In this document: positions 45,601-57,802 of the stretch, piece by piece
Layout of the letters: the number at the start of each line of letters is the position of its first letter
Numbering within the stretch: position 1 is the first letter of the stretch
NCBI GenBank assembly: GCA_030704615.1
Contig: CM060731.1
Coordinates: 93,352,756 to 93,416,755, forward strand
Source of the DNA: Takakia lepidozioides
Taxonomy: Eukaryota > Streptophyta > Takakiopsida > Takakiales > Takakiaceae
DNA length: 64,000 nt
Direction of reading: 5' to 3'
Position numbers and translations under genes: made by a program
The notes under the pieces: model-generated
Seen by the model: only the letters and a program-made list of their open reading frames with translations
Told to the model about the DNA's origin: nothing
Databases searched by the model: none

Positions 45601-47915
45601 CCTGGCTCAAGAGCCCCCGTTCTTCATGGCTTGGACCGTGGCGGGTCCAAGCTGTGTGTCTACACACCCGAGATGCAGAAACAATGGCATCCCGCGCATC
45701 TCGTTGGATGCCCCTGGTACCTGGATATGTCTGGCGGTATTGTTGACGAGTTGAGAAAGATCTGCACGCCTTGGCAGAAGAGAAGAGAAAGGAAAGACGG
45801 TCCCTGCTGGGCCAGAGTCGGCAAAGGAATCTGCTGCTCTGGAAGAATCCAGAAAGGCAGCTGAGATGGCACAAAAGACGGTGGATGCAGCTGTGCAGGC
45901 CCCAACAGAAGGGGTCGAAGAAGAGGACTCGCCAGCAAGGAGCAGCTGTTGTGACACCCGCCCAAAACGAAGAAGTAGAAACAGCCTGTTCAGGAAGAGG
46001 GTGAGGAAGAGGACTCCGATGGAGACTTTGCAACCAGCCCACCCCCCAAACGCAGGCTGCCTCCCTGTGCCCACCGTTGTCACAGAGGCACGAGAACTGG
46101 CTCGGCAAAGAAGGCACTCTTCAACCCCCCAGGGGGGCACCCTTTCGAGCCGGTGGAAATGAAGAGGCCGAAAGTGGCTCCCGAAACAGTATTCCAGTGT
46201 GTAAATGAGAATTTCTTGGCGGCTTTGGATGGACGGGCAGCCAAGTTGGCATACATGAAGACCATGGAGGGTCTGAAGGGCTGAGCACTGAAGAAGGCGA
46301 CTGCCGAAGAGCCTTCGACACCCCAGGATTTTAGAATATGGTCTCGTTCTTGAGAGGGTGTGTGCAGACAAGGATTGTAGGAGGGGGAAATGCCACCGAG
46401 TGGTCTTGCGATATGATCATCTTGGATATCCGGACGGAGAGCCTGTGGAAGGACTGCAAGCTTTGCCATCTGGAACAGGTACTCGGAGGACTTTTGGAAG
46501 AGAAAGGATTCGGGCTTGCCCGCATGGTGTTGGACGACAGAGGGTGTGTGGTTGTCCTGGCGAGCAGAGGAAAAACACTCAGACAGGATTGCGAAGTGGA
46601 CCCGCAAGAGCGCCGTCCCGATTCTGAAAAGAAGTGGACGTGCATCAACCACACTGGGCCTTCGGTCGGAAGGGAAGAAGGTGATTACGACACTGGCACT
46701 CGTCCATTCATTTGCTTGGGGTTTTTGAAATGCGGTGCCGCATTCGGTTTCTAATCGTTCCCCCTGTGTATGCAGACGAAGCAGTTCGATGCATACTGCT
46801 TTGTGAAGGAGAACTCCACCTTTGCTTTCCGGAAGGAGGGAGGAAAGGTTGACCCGAACTGCGACCCCCTCGATTACGACGTTCTGTTCAACAACGTTCC
46901 CAAGGAACTTCTCCCTCATAGCCTCACTTCAACGGAACCCTGCGGTACTCACGGACTCGGAGCCCTGCCTTCATTCAGACAATTATGGAGACATGCACAG
47001 ACGTGGAGGGCACAGTGCTCGACCTCATCTGTGGGACAGGGTATGCAGAATCTTGATCTATGCTGTTCTGCAATTCTCGTTAGGATGTAGTTCGCAACAT
47101 CTGAAGCGTCATGTGGTAATGTGTGGATGGCATGTAACAGGTGCCTCAATGTGGGGCTGGGCGGTTGTCCGACGGCACTCTTTGCCTACGAGGAGGATTC
47201 ATCCGTGTGGGGATCCCATCTGGAAGGGCTCAACGGAATGTTAAGGCTCCCAACAGAGCGGAAGTCTCCTCGGATTCGTCGGAGTCCGAGGAAGACACAG
47301 TGGACATTGATGCGGAGGAGAACCCGGAATACGATGTGAGTGCAAACATTGTAAGTTTGCAAAGCCTTCTGGGTCATTTTTGTCAAACGAATTCCCGACT
47401 GTGGTTCTCATTAGTCTCGTTGATGATTGTCATGTGCAAGATTGCAGGGTCCGGGTCGAAATATGTAGGGCCTACACTTCCTGCTGCCAGGAAGAATGTC
47501 CCGTTCTTTGCGAGGGCCGACTTCAATGACGAGCCCGGTGGAGGGACTACTCCCTTCCTAGTTTGCCGCAAATACAGCGATTAGAAGAAGTGAGAATCCC
47601 ATAAGTAGAGCAGATTTGGAGAGGGCTAGGGAGGACAGAAGGATAAGGAAGAGTTGGCAGCAGCTCAGACAGGTAGACGGGTACAAAAGTACATATGTGA
47701 TTCAGCGGATGAGAGCGACGCAGACAGGGAGGAAGAAGACCCAACGGAGGTGAGATGGACAGTTCCGCAAGGGGAAGATGGATTTTCGAAAGCCTGGCCA
47801 ACGAGCAGTCCGCTGGAGATGAGAAAGGCACTGAGGGGGTGGAGGCGGAGCAGGACAGTCTAGAACAGGATGGGATTAGATGATTTTCAAGATAATAGAA
47901 TTTAATGAAGTCTCT
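42700..47915 (+). pseudogene. Gene A, copy B: ParB-like / methyltransferase-like fusion, heavily frameshifted
   Basis: All ten exons of copy A are recognisable (first 42700-42870, second 42974-44222, motif I exon about 46776-47040, last about 47447-47895), with the same splice sites. Dozens of one- or two-base indels break it, many in homopolymers. It has a TAG at about 43021 and, in the exon encoding the lysine-rich linker, LKG-TGA at 46282. The TGA and an extra A in exon 3 (GAAAAATGCG, 44340) are shared with copy C. It retains GKRQIQLQQTPS in exon 2, which shows that copy A lost one base there. Not functional as read. Confidence 0.8.
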
Positions 47916-48024
47916 GTAAATGTAAATTCTCTTCCAGAGTATATAAAGGAAAATCTCCCCGACATTCGTGACCCTCTCCAGTGTGCATTCCAGCCACACA
48001 ATCGGCCCAAACCACGACGTCCCA

Positions 48025-48725
48025 AAATCAGAAATGGGGCACCGCATTTCCAAAATTTTGGCAACTCTAAAAACCTCTTTTGGAATGCGGCACCGCATTT
48101 CCAAACAGGGGAGGGACTAAATTTTCCATTTCAATGTGGCATAGTAAAAAGTAATCGGCCGATTGGAAATGCGGTGCCGCATTTCCAAAATTTCTTTGTC
48201 CACACGCCAGTTTTGGCTTCTCTCGCTCATTGCATGGATGCCACCACGCGTACAGAGGTCGAACAAGGAGGTCGAGATGGCGGAATTGGAAATGCGGTGC
48301 CGCATTTCCATATTGAGGATGGTCGTTGTTTGAACTGCAGGCCCATCAGCAAAAATGGCACCGCATTCCATTGTCAAAAAAAAAGTCGATGACGGACATG
48401 GAAATGCGGCGCCGCATTTCCAGAACGGAAATCGCAATTTGTCAATTGCAGACCCTCTCACGGAAATGCGGTAACGCATTCCATCGAGCTGGTAGGAAAT
48501 GGGTGCACTTTTCAAAGTGTGACGGAAAATGCGGGCACAGCATTCCCTTGTCCAAAAAGAAGTTTCCATTGCCAAGCTGGAAATGCGTCGCCGCATTTGC
48601 AATGCCAACCTCGTTGTCTGTCCAATTTATAGACCCGTGTTGGTATTTCGCGTACCTGGAGGAAATGATGCACCGCATTCATTGTCCGACACTGAAATGC
48701 GGTTATACATTTCCATGCCGACATG
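48025..48725. repeat. Downstream palindrome array, copy B
   Basis: The counterpart of 5920-6690, with about ten TGCGG-type palindromes; several are degraded (for example at 48700). The final cluster with 32-33 bp spacing in copy A is missing here. Confidence 0.88.
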
Positions 48726-48967
48726 GCGTTACTATCGTATATTCTGACACAGACTCTCATACCGGTTACTCTGGGATATCATCCGGACAGACAAATTGTA
48801 GAAATGAGACATCATAATTGTAAACAGTGGGCCAATTCCGACAGTTATTCAACAGAATGAAACACAATCATACAGAAGTGAGGTACGATGGGTTTATTGA
48901 TCGGACACGATGTCTCACATTTACCAACTGCAGACAAAACTAAGCCCTTCCTCCTTCTACATGGGCT

Positions 48968-49667
48968 TCACCAAGTCGACGGAACTTCGATACCCCTCAA
49001 AACAAGCTCATCACTGCTGCGGCACCTCGAGGTAAACTGCAATTCGGTCGTTCTGCTGCCCTTGCTGGAGCCGACGACAATGTCATGTCCATCAATGATA
49101 CCACCATCATACATTGACAAGGTCACTGTGGGCCTCATGTGCCCGTGCGATTCGTCTTCGCAACTCAGCCGAATGTCTCCATACACTGGAAGAGCGGAGT
49201 GATCTGCACGTATATAGTTTTCCCCGGTGCCGTCCTCCCTGGTCCACTGGCAGCAGTTCCAGCGCCAAAGCGAGGCTGTGCGTGATCTGTCCGGCATCCC
49301 TTTCCAGCTTGGTATATCGAGGTCAACAATTTTCAGGACCCACGGACCGCATTGACCCTCGCCCTCACCTCGCTCAAAGCGTAATAGCCCTCCAGATACT
49401 CCATTGCGCGCAAAGACTCTTGCTTGATTCCAGCAGCGTCTGTGAAAACAGAGAGCCAGACAATGATGTCTCCTGATTCTGGTTGAACATAGCATAATCG
49501 TGGCCATGATAAGGGCAGTCGGCTGGATTTCGGCGGCACGGCATCCTTGAAAAAGAGTAGCGGAGTACGCTCAATGACAGCAGCTCCCGGATGGAGGAAG
49601 AGCAGCGCGGTGGCTGGAAAAAGTTCAAGCTAACGCTGCAATTCCTCACAAACACTCCAGGGCACAT
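48968..49667 (-). pseudogene. Gene B, copy B, unknown function
   Basis: It starts MCPGVFVRNC at 49667, shifts frame near 49483 through loss of one T relative to copy C, and ends GIEVPSTW at 48968. It is about 230 residues. It is clearly paralogous to gene B': both have RMPC-RN, HDYAM/DYAM, RWNCCQWT, YGDIR and DGG-I-GHDIVV. No known domain is recognised. A minus-strand AATAAA is at 48893-48898. It is divergently oriented to gene B' with only about 30 bp between ATGs, so they probably share a promoter. Confidence 0.6.
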
Positions 49668-49698
49668 TTAAATTTCCCCCCTACAGGATCCTGGACCG

Positions 49699-50652
49699 AT
49701 GAAGATTGGCTGCTGCATGAATGTAGCCGTTTCAGTTTCCTACCCTGCCATGCAAACTGGGCAGTCACTGCCAGGTGGGCCGATAGCCACTGGACACGAC
49801 GAAGTCCATCCCCTCTTCGATGTAAATGCGGCGCCGAATTTCCATCCGGGGGATGGACTTCGGTGGCAGATCTCAAACTATAACTTGTTGATGAGAAAGA
49901 TGTATGGGTTCATCCACCGCTGGCGTGATGAACACGTTCCACCTCCGTCGGTGGGTACGTGGGACCCAGATGCTCCATTATTGGAGGCCGGACTGCTCTT
50001 CCGCTTCGCATCATTTCCAAAATCTAAGGGCTTCGTAGCTGTCCGCAAGGTCATCGGCATCCAAGTCGTCCTCAGGTCCTCCTTTGCAAGGATGCCGTGC
50101 TTCCGGAACCGGGACGACTGCCCATTTGGAGGCATCGATTATGCAATGTATTCGGCCACATCGGGAGACATTGTTATCTGGTACACAGATTACAGAGAAG
50201 ATACTGGTTCGATTGTGGAAACATTGGTGGCTTTTGAGTATATCCTAGGCCACTACGCCTTCGAGCGGGTGACGATCTTGGTCTGAGGAGTCCTGGCTCC
50301 TGCGCATCCTCGATTCCGATTTTCCCAGCTACGACGGTCACCCATGCAGAAGAAGGCGCACTGCTATGCTGTTGCGGTGGAACTGCTGCCACTGGACGTG
50401 GGTGGACTCCATCGGAGAGACCTATTCTCCTGAAGGAGTGCGCTCCTCTTCTCCATTGTATGGGGACATTCGCATTGGTGTGGACGACGAAAACGTGAAG
50501 ATTTCCATATTCGATGGTGGTATGATTGAAGGGCAGGACATTGTGGTGAACATCACTAGGGGCGGTACAACGGCTGCAATCGACTTTACCTGGAGGAGCC
50601 CATGACTCATGAGCTAGTTCTGAGAGCAGTCGAAGTCCCATTGACAACGTGA
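49699..50652 (+). pseudogene. Gene B', copy B, unknown function
   Basis: The ATG at 49699 opens 195 codons in one frame only because two bases are missing near 49760 relative to copies A and C. A lost G near 50269 then breaks the frame. The rest continues to LTT at about 50650. The hybrid palindrome at 49823-49843 lies within this 5' part, so either the start is downstream of it or it is translated. Function not recognised. Confidence 0.55.
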
Positions 50653-50999
50653 CTTGTATTCAGTAGGCACAGGGCTAAAGATTTGTTTGCACAATCAGCA
50701 CAGTAGACGTGCTTCAAATGCAATTCATGTGGATCAATAAAAACCTCATTGTGCCCTCTTTTTATTCTATTCTGTGTCCATCGTTCCGAGAATGCGTCAT
50801 TGCTCATTTCGTTTGGGATTGGGAGTGTGGGTGGATTTTGCAAGTGGCTGGTAGGCTGAAATGGGCCCCCATTGTACAGAGCAGTACCACCCTACCATTC
50901 GCGAAACATTGCCTTTCAATATATAATTCTAAAAAACATTGCCGAACCTCCTTCATCGGGAGGTCCTTCTCCCCCTATGACCGTGGCACCCTAAACCCT

Positions 51000-51113
51000 A
51001 TTCCCGCGGACACTCATTTCCGGAAAATAGTGCTGCTCATGTTTTTTTCCACACTTACGACTCTGCTCATGGCTCATGCCGCTCATGGCTCATGGCTCAT
51101 GAAATAGCAGCCC
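51000..51113. repeat. Right terminal region of the 15-kb transposon
   Basis: ACCCTAAACCCTATTCCCGC, a T-run, CATGGCTCATGCCG units and GAAATAGCAGCCCCC. It is almost identical to 8203-8328. It directly abuts the resumed exon 2 of copy C. Confidence 0.85.
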
Positions 51114-51124
51114 CCAGCACGAGG

Positions 51125-54100
51125 CAATCAAGGGGAGGGCGGAGCAGTCTCCCGCAAAACCGATTCCATGAGTTGAAGCCCAGTTCCTGCTTGATTTCCA
51201 GCCTGATGATGTTGGGGTCGTCTCTGCTACAACGAAGGCAATGGGATTGACCGATTTTGTCGATCTGTTACCGGAGGAGGGTGCTGCCGCTCAACGTTCG
51301 CAGCAAGACCTAACCACCGTTGCGGAAGATCTTCATAATACTGCAGGCCCGGAGGAGGCCTTTGCAATGGCAGAATTGCCCGCAAAGATTCCCCAGAGTG
51401 CAGCTCCAGTTGGGGATGCTCCAGCTGCTGAGCCCCTACTGCCACCTACAGAAATGTCTCCGAAGGAATTCCAAAGTGCAGCGGATACAATGTTGGAGGA
51501 GACACACAGTAGCATTGGCAGAGTTCTGGGCAGCAGGGTATTCCAGCGGACTCTTCGAATCCCACTCTGTCGCATGGTCTCCCTTCCCATCGTCAGGCAG
51601 GCACTTCCCGGAGATGTGGATAAGCTCAAGTTTGCATTTTGAGAAGGGTACCGTCTAGATTCGCCAGCCTTCTACGTTTCCATTGAGAATGAGGACGGCG
51701 AAACTCGTGGACCCACTGCAGATGAATTGTCAACATGGGATACCCACTGGCACACTCGCAACGACAAATTCGAGGCAACGCTGAAGGGTGATCCAGACTT
51801 CGGCCATATGTCGGGTAAAATGTTCTTTGTGTGGGACGGGAATCACCGACTTCTTGCCTGGTGGGAGTACATCAAGCAGAACCATGCCAAGCACATTGGC
51901 TGGCATTACATGGTGGAGTGTGTCATCCTCAAGGTGAAGGCGGCAGACTCCTCCCTGCTCAAGAATGCCATGGCGGACCTCAAGTCGTAAGATACTCATA
52001 CCCTCCCAAGCACGTTCGAAATGCGGTGCCGCATTTCGGTTTCCAATCTGTTTTGTTTCCGTGCTTTCGTGGACTGAACTGGAGAGTGTGCCTTGTAGGG
52101 TCACTGAAAAATGCGTACGTGCATACCCACATGGCACATATGATGAACAGGGTGAGGAAAACCGGTCTCACTGATCCGCACATGTTTGCGGAAATACTGG
52201 AGCCCGAGCTCATTCAGAAAGCCGTGGCAAAAACTGACCGGACATGGTATCGTCTCACTATGGATGGAATGGTGGAGGTGATATACGAAGTAAGTCGTCC
52301 TCCCATTTCCCTCTGCTCATCCTTCCCCAATTTTCAGTAATCTTTCCACATGAATCGAATGTAATGCTTATGCATGTTTTTGTTGGCAGTCAAACATCAA
52401 GCTGGATTTGGCCCATGCCAAACGCTTCTTCATGGAAAGTGAGGGGCAGGTCAAAACGTTGCAGTCATTGACTGAGCACTTGAAGGAAGCCAGGGTCAAG
52501 TCGAGAACAAAATACAAGTCAAAGCTTGTGAAGCTGGTGGCAATTGCAGATCCGGCACTTGGAAAGGACTTCATCCCCGAGATTGCAAAACACTATTCTC
52601 GGGCCATGCAGCCGACCATGCAATTGGAGAAACTGCATCACCTCTCAACGGCATGTGTTGAGGCGAAAGAGAAGGTGAAGTTTCACTGCACTGAAGTTCC
52701 TTCCTAGCAATAGCCACTCTTCTTCCTGCTCCTGACATTGGATCGGAAATGGCAGACACGGTGGCTGTCGATCTGGAATGCATCGGAGAGTATAAGGACA
52801 ATGTGGTCTTTTCCACTCGAAGTTTCCGACCCTGCAGTGGATGTGTGGCTCAACCGCATGACTTGGTGGTTCCAGGTAATTCAAGGTACTTCCCCAGATT
52901 TGCTTTTCTGAAATGAATTCCCTGAACTGCTACGTGACAATGCATGTGGGAACCGCAGGTAATGACGAATGCGAAGGAGCAAGTCGTAATGCATACAAAT
53001 TTGTTCGGCTTGTACGTCAAATGGGATGGAACACAGACATTGGAAGACTACGTGACACGTTTCAGATGTGCGTATAAGGACAACCTCTTCGCCAGAGAGC
53101 TACAGACACCAAGAAGGAGCGTGGAGTTTACACATCAGGAGGGAGCGGGAAAAGCTGCAATGCAACTTGTTTACAGGTGAAGCCCAGCTGCCCTTGTATG
53201 CGAAGCCTGGTTATGAGGTTTGTCTGGGAAATGCGGCACCGCATTCGCATTTTATGTTTTCGGTTGCACTCTGCGAGTACTTTGGTCTGAACTTTTGCTC
53301 ACGCATGCTGACTGCCTTGCAGGTATATGAAATACGTGCTTCTTCAGACAGGGGCCCTGGCTCAAGAGCCCCTGTTCTTCATGGCTTGGACCGTGCAGGC
53401 CCAAGCTGTGTCTACACACCCGAGATGCAGAAACAATGGCATGCCGCGCATCTCGTTGGATGCCCGTGGTACCTGGACATGTCTGGCGGAATTGTTGACG
53501 AGTCTGAGAAAGATCTGCACGCGAAAGCAGAAGAGAAGATAAAGGAAAGACGTGTCCCTGCTGGGCCACAGTCGGCAAAGGAATCTACTGCTCTGGAACA
53601 ATCCAGAAAGGCAGCTGAGATGGCACAGAAGACGGTGGATGCAGCTGTGCAGGCTCAACAGAAGGGGTCAAAGAAGAGGACTCGCCAGCAAGGAGCAGCA
53701 GTTGTGACACCCAAGAAAACAAAGAAGCAGAAACAGATAGAGCAGGAAGAAGGTGACGAAGAGGACTCCGATGGAGACTTTGCAGCCAGGCCACCCCCCG
53801 AAATGTAGCCAAAATCCCATGTGCCCATCGTTGTCACGAGAGGGACGAGAACAGGCTCGGCAAAGAAGGCACTCTTCAACCCCCCGGGGGGGCACCCTTT
53901 CGAGCCGGAGGAAATGAAGAGGCCGAAAGTGGATCCCGATACAGTAGTCCAGTGTGTAAATGAGAGTTTCTTGGCGGCTTTGGATGGACGGGCAGCCAAG
54001 TTGGCATACATGAAGACCATGGAGGGTCTGAAGGGCTGAGCACTGAAGAAGGCGGCTGCCGAAGAGTCTTCCGACACCCCTGGGTTTCTGAAGATGGTCT

Positions 54101-55674
54101 CGTTCTTTGAGAGGGTGTGTGCAGACAAGGATTGTAGGAGGGGCGGAAATGCCACCAAGTGGTCTTGCGATATGATCATCTTGGATATTCCGGACGGAGA
54201 GTCTGTGGAAGGACTGCAAGCTTTGCCATCTTGGAACAGGTTCTCCAAGGACTTTTGGAAGAAAGGATTCGGGCTCGCCCGCATGGTGTTGGACGACAGA
54301 GGCTGTGTGGTTGTCCTGGCGAGCAGAGGAAAAAACACGCAGACAGGAATTGCGAAGTGGACCCGCAAGAGCGTCGTCCCAATTCTGAAGAAGAAGTGGA
54401 CGTGCATCAACACATTGGGCCTTCGGTCGGAAGGGAAGAAGGTAATTACGACATTGGCACTCGTCCTTTTATTTTCTTAGGTGTTTTGAAATGCGGTGCC
54501 GCATTCGATTTCTAATCGTTCCCCATTGTGTATGCAGACGAAGCAGTTCGATGCATACTGCTTTGTGAAGGAGAACTCCACCTTTGCTTTCCGGAAGGAG
54601 GGATTGTTGGTTGACCCGAACTGCGACCCCATCGATTACGACGTCCTGTTCAACAACGTTCCCACGGAACTTCTTCCTCATAGCCTCACTTCAACGGAAC
54701 CCCTGCGGTATTCACGGACTCGGAGCCCTGCCTTCATTCAGACAATTATGGAGACATGCACTGACGTGGAGGGCACAGTGCTCGACCTCATCTGTGGGAC
54801 AGGTATGCAGAATCTTGTTCTATGCTGTTCTACAAATTCTCCTTATGCTTTAATTCGCAACATCTGAAGGGCCATGTTATGATGTGTGGATGGCATTGTA
54901 ACAGGTGCCTCAATGTGGGCTGGGCGGTTTTCCGACCGGCACCTCTTTGCCTACGAGGAGGACACATCCGTCTGGGGATCCCATCTGGAAAGGCTGCAAC
55001 GGAATGTGAAGGCTCCCATCAAAGCCAAAGACTCCTCAGATTCGTCGGAGTCGGAGGAAGAGACAGTGGACATTGATGCCGAGGAGAACCCAGAATACGA
55101 GTGAGTGCAAACATTGTAAGTTTGCAAAGCCTTTTGGGTGATTTTTTGTCAAATGCATTTCCGGACTGTGGTTCTCATTGGTCTCGTTGGTGATTGTTAT
55201 GTGCAGGATTCCAGGATCCGGGTCGAAACATGTAGGGCCTACACTTCCTGCCAGGAAGAATGTCCCATTCTTTGCGAGGGCCGACTTCATGACGAGCCGG
55301 TGAAGGACTACTCCCTTCCTAGTTATGCAGCTAAACTCGCAAATACAGCGATTAGACGATGTGAGAATCCCAGTAAAGTAGAGCAGATTTTGGAGAGGGC
55401 TAGGGAGGACAGAAGGATAAGGAAAGAGTTGGCAACAGCTGAGACAGGTAGACGGGTGCGAAAGTTCATATGTGATTCAGCGGATGAGAGCGATGCAGAC
55501 AGGGAGGACGACGACCCAACGGAGGTGAGATGGTCGGTTCCACAAGGGGAAGATGGGATTTTTGAAAGCCTGGCCAACGAGCAGTCCGCTGGAGATGAGA
55601 AAGGCAATGACGGGGTGGAGGCGGAGCAGGACAGTCAAGGACAGGACGACGATACTGATGATTTTCAAGATTAA
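51125..55674 (+). pseudogene. Gene A, copy C: 5'-truncated ParB-like / methyltransferase-like fusion
   Basis: It begins inside exon 2. Exons: to 51986, 52099-52289, 52390-52674, about 52732-52875, 52959-53176, 53323-54441, 54538-54802, 54905-55100, 55207-55674. Lesions: CGA to TGA at 51640, an extra A in exon 3, loss of the AG acceptor before exon 5 (TG instead), a TAG and frameshift near 53806, and LKG-TGA at 54037. Motif IV reads LDIPDGE and motif I LDLICGTGAS. The 5' piece of the same copy is at 34262-35977, with the 15-kb transposon between. Confidence 0.8.
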
Positions 55675-55715
55675 TAGAATTTTAATGAACTCTCTGTACA
55701 TTTAAATTCTCTTCC

Positions 55716-55727
55716 AGAGTATATAAA
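55716..55727 (+). promoter_or_regulatory. TATA-like box after gene A, copy C
   Basis: TATATAAAAGG, a near-ideal TATA box, lies 42 bases beyond the gene A stop and points into the following palindrome array. Confidence 0.4.
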
Positions 55728-55811
55728 AGGAAATTCTCCCCGTCCTTCATGTCCCCTCTCCCATGTGCTTCTCAACGACACCATCGTCCAAACCATGTCC
55801 CTCCCAAAATC

Positions 55812-56545
55812 GGAAATGTGGCACCGCATTTCCAAAACCGGGGCAAGAACAATTTTCCGTTTCATGGTTTGGACATCAGAAACTGTTCGGCCGAACGGAA
55901 ATGCGGTGCCTGCGGTGCCGCATTTCCGTTTTCGACACGGCAGTTTTGCCGATTGCCAGCTCCTTCCATGGAGGTAAATGGAAATGCCACCCCGCATGCG
56001 GCGGTCGAACATGTTATCTAAATGGCGGACATGGAAATGCGGTGCCGCATTTCCATTTTGGAGATGGACGTTTTTCCAACTGCAGACCCATCGACGGAAA
56101 TGCGGCTCCGCATTTCATGATGTTAGACGGGAATGCGGCACCGCATTCCATTGTCCAATAAGAAATTTCGATGACGTACATGGAAATGTGGCGCCGCATT
56201 TCCAGAACGGACATCGTTGTTTGTCCAATTCCAGACCCTTGGACGGAAATGCGGCACCGCATTCCATTGTCCAATAAGAACTTTCGATTGCCAAACATGG
56301 AAATGCGTCGCCGCATTTGCAAGGCCCACAACGTTGTTTGTCCAATTCCAGACCCGTGTGGGTATTCCGTCTAGCTGGACGGTGTCCAATACGAAATTTT
56401 GATGACGGACATGGAAATGCGGTGCCACATTTTCAGAACGGACATCGTTGTTTGTCCAATTCCAGACCCTTCGACGGAAATGCGGCACCGCATTCCATTG
56501 TGCTCTCCAGAAATGCGGTGTCGCATTCCATTGTCCATTTCCGAG
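55812..56545. repeat. Downstream palindrome array, copy C
   Basis: About ten TGCGG-type palindromes with longer spacers (often CATTGTCC...AGACCC). One unit at about 55900-55930 contains a duplicated centre (GCGGTGCCTGCGGTGCCGC). Confidence 0.88.
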
Positions 56546-56818
56546 CTTCGGCATGTACATGTTTCCTTTTACTCATACATGGATTTCCTTCACCTCAGGA
56601 CTCTGATATCGCTGACTCTGGTATATTCATATGGACAGACACATTGTAGAAATGAGACCACAAATTGTAAACAATGGGCCAATGACGGCAGTTCTTGAAC
56701 ACAATGAAACACAAGCACACAGAAGTGAGGTACGATGGGTTGTTTTATTGATCGAACACGGTGTCTCACATTTAGCAACTCCAGACAAATCTAAGCCCTT
56801 CCTCCTTTTACATGGGCG

Positions 56819-57520
56819 TCACCAAGTCGACGGAACTTCGATAGCCCTCAAAACAAGCTCATTACTGATGCGGCACCTCGAGGTAAACTGCAATGCGGTC
56901 GTTCTGGTGCCCTTGGTGGAGCTGACGACAATGTCATGCCCATCAATCATACCACCATCACACATTGACAAGGTCACTGTGGGCCTCATGTGCCCGTGCG
57001 ATTCGTCTTCGCAACTCAGCCGAATGTCTCCGTACACTGGAAGAGCGGAGTGAACTCTACGAATATAGTTTTCCCCGGTGCCGTCCTCCCTAGTCCACTG
57101 GCAGCAGTTCCAGCGCCAAAGCGAGGCCGTGCGTGATCTGTTCGACATCCCATTCCACTTGGTATATCGAGGTCAACAATTTTTAGGACCCACGGACCGC
57201 ATTGACCCTCGCCCTCACCTCGCTCAAAGCGGTAATAGCCCTCCAAATACTCCATTGCGCGCAAAGACTCCCGCTTGATTCGAGAAGCGTCTGTGAAAAC
57301 AGAGAGCCAAACAATGATGTCTCTTGATTCTGGTTTGAACATAGCATAATCGTGGCCATGATAGGGGCAGTCAGCAGGATTTCGGCGGCACGGCATCCTT
57401 GAAAAAGAGTAGTGGAGTACGCTCAATGACAACAGCTCCCGGATGGAGGAGGTAGCAGCGCGGTGGCTGGAAGAAGTTCAAGCAAACGATGCAATTCCTC
57501 ACAAACACTCCAGGGCACAT
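56819..57520 (-). pseudogene. Gene B, copy C, unknown function
   Basis: It starts MCPGVFVRNC at 57520. A one-base insertion near 57446 and another break near 57160 shift the frame, whereas the stretch broken in copy B (HDYAMFKPES) is intact here. It ends AIEVPSTW at 56819. Together copies B and C show that the ancestral protein was collinear over about 230 residues. A minus-strand AATAAA is at 56744. Function not recognised. Confidence 0.6.
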
Positions 57521-57802
57521 TTAAATTCCCCCCCTACAGGAACCTGCACGGATGAAGATTGGCTGCTCCATGAATGTAGCCATTTCAGTTTCTTTCCCTG
57601 CCATGCAAACTATGGGCAGTAAGTGCCAAGTGGGCCTATAGCCACTCGAGACGACGAAGTCTATCTCCCCTTTGATGTAAATGCGGCGCCGAATTTCCAT
57701 CCGGGGGATGGACTTCGGTGGCAGATTTCAAACTATACCCCGTGGATGAGAAACAAGTATCAGTTCATCCACCGCTGGCGTGATGAACACGTTACACGAT
57801 GA

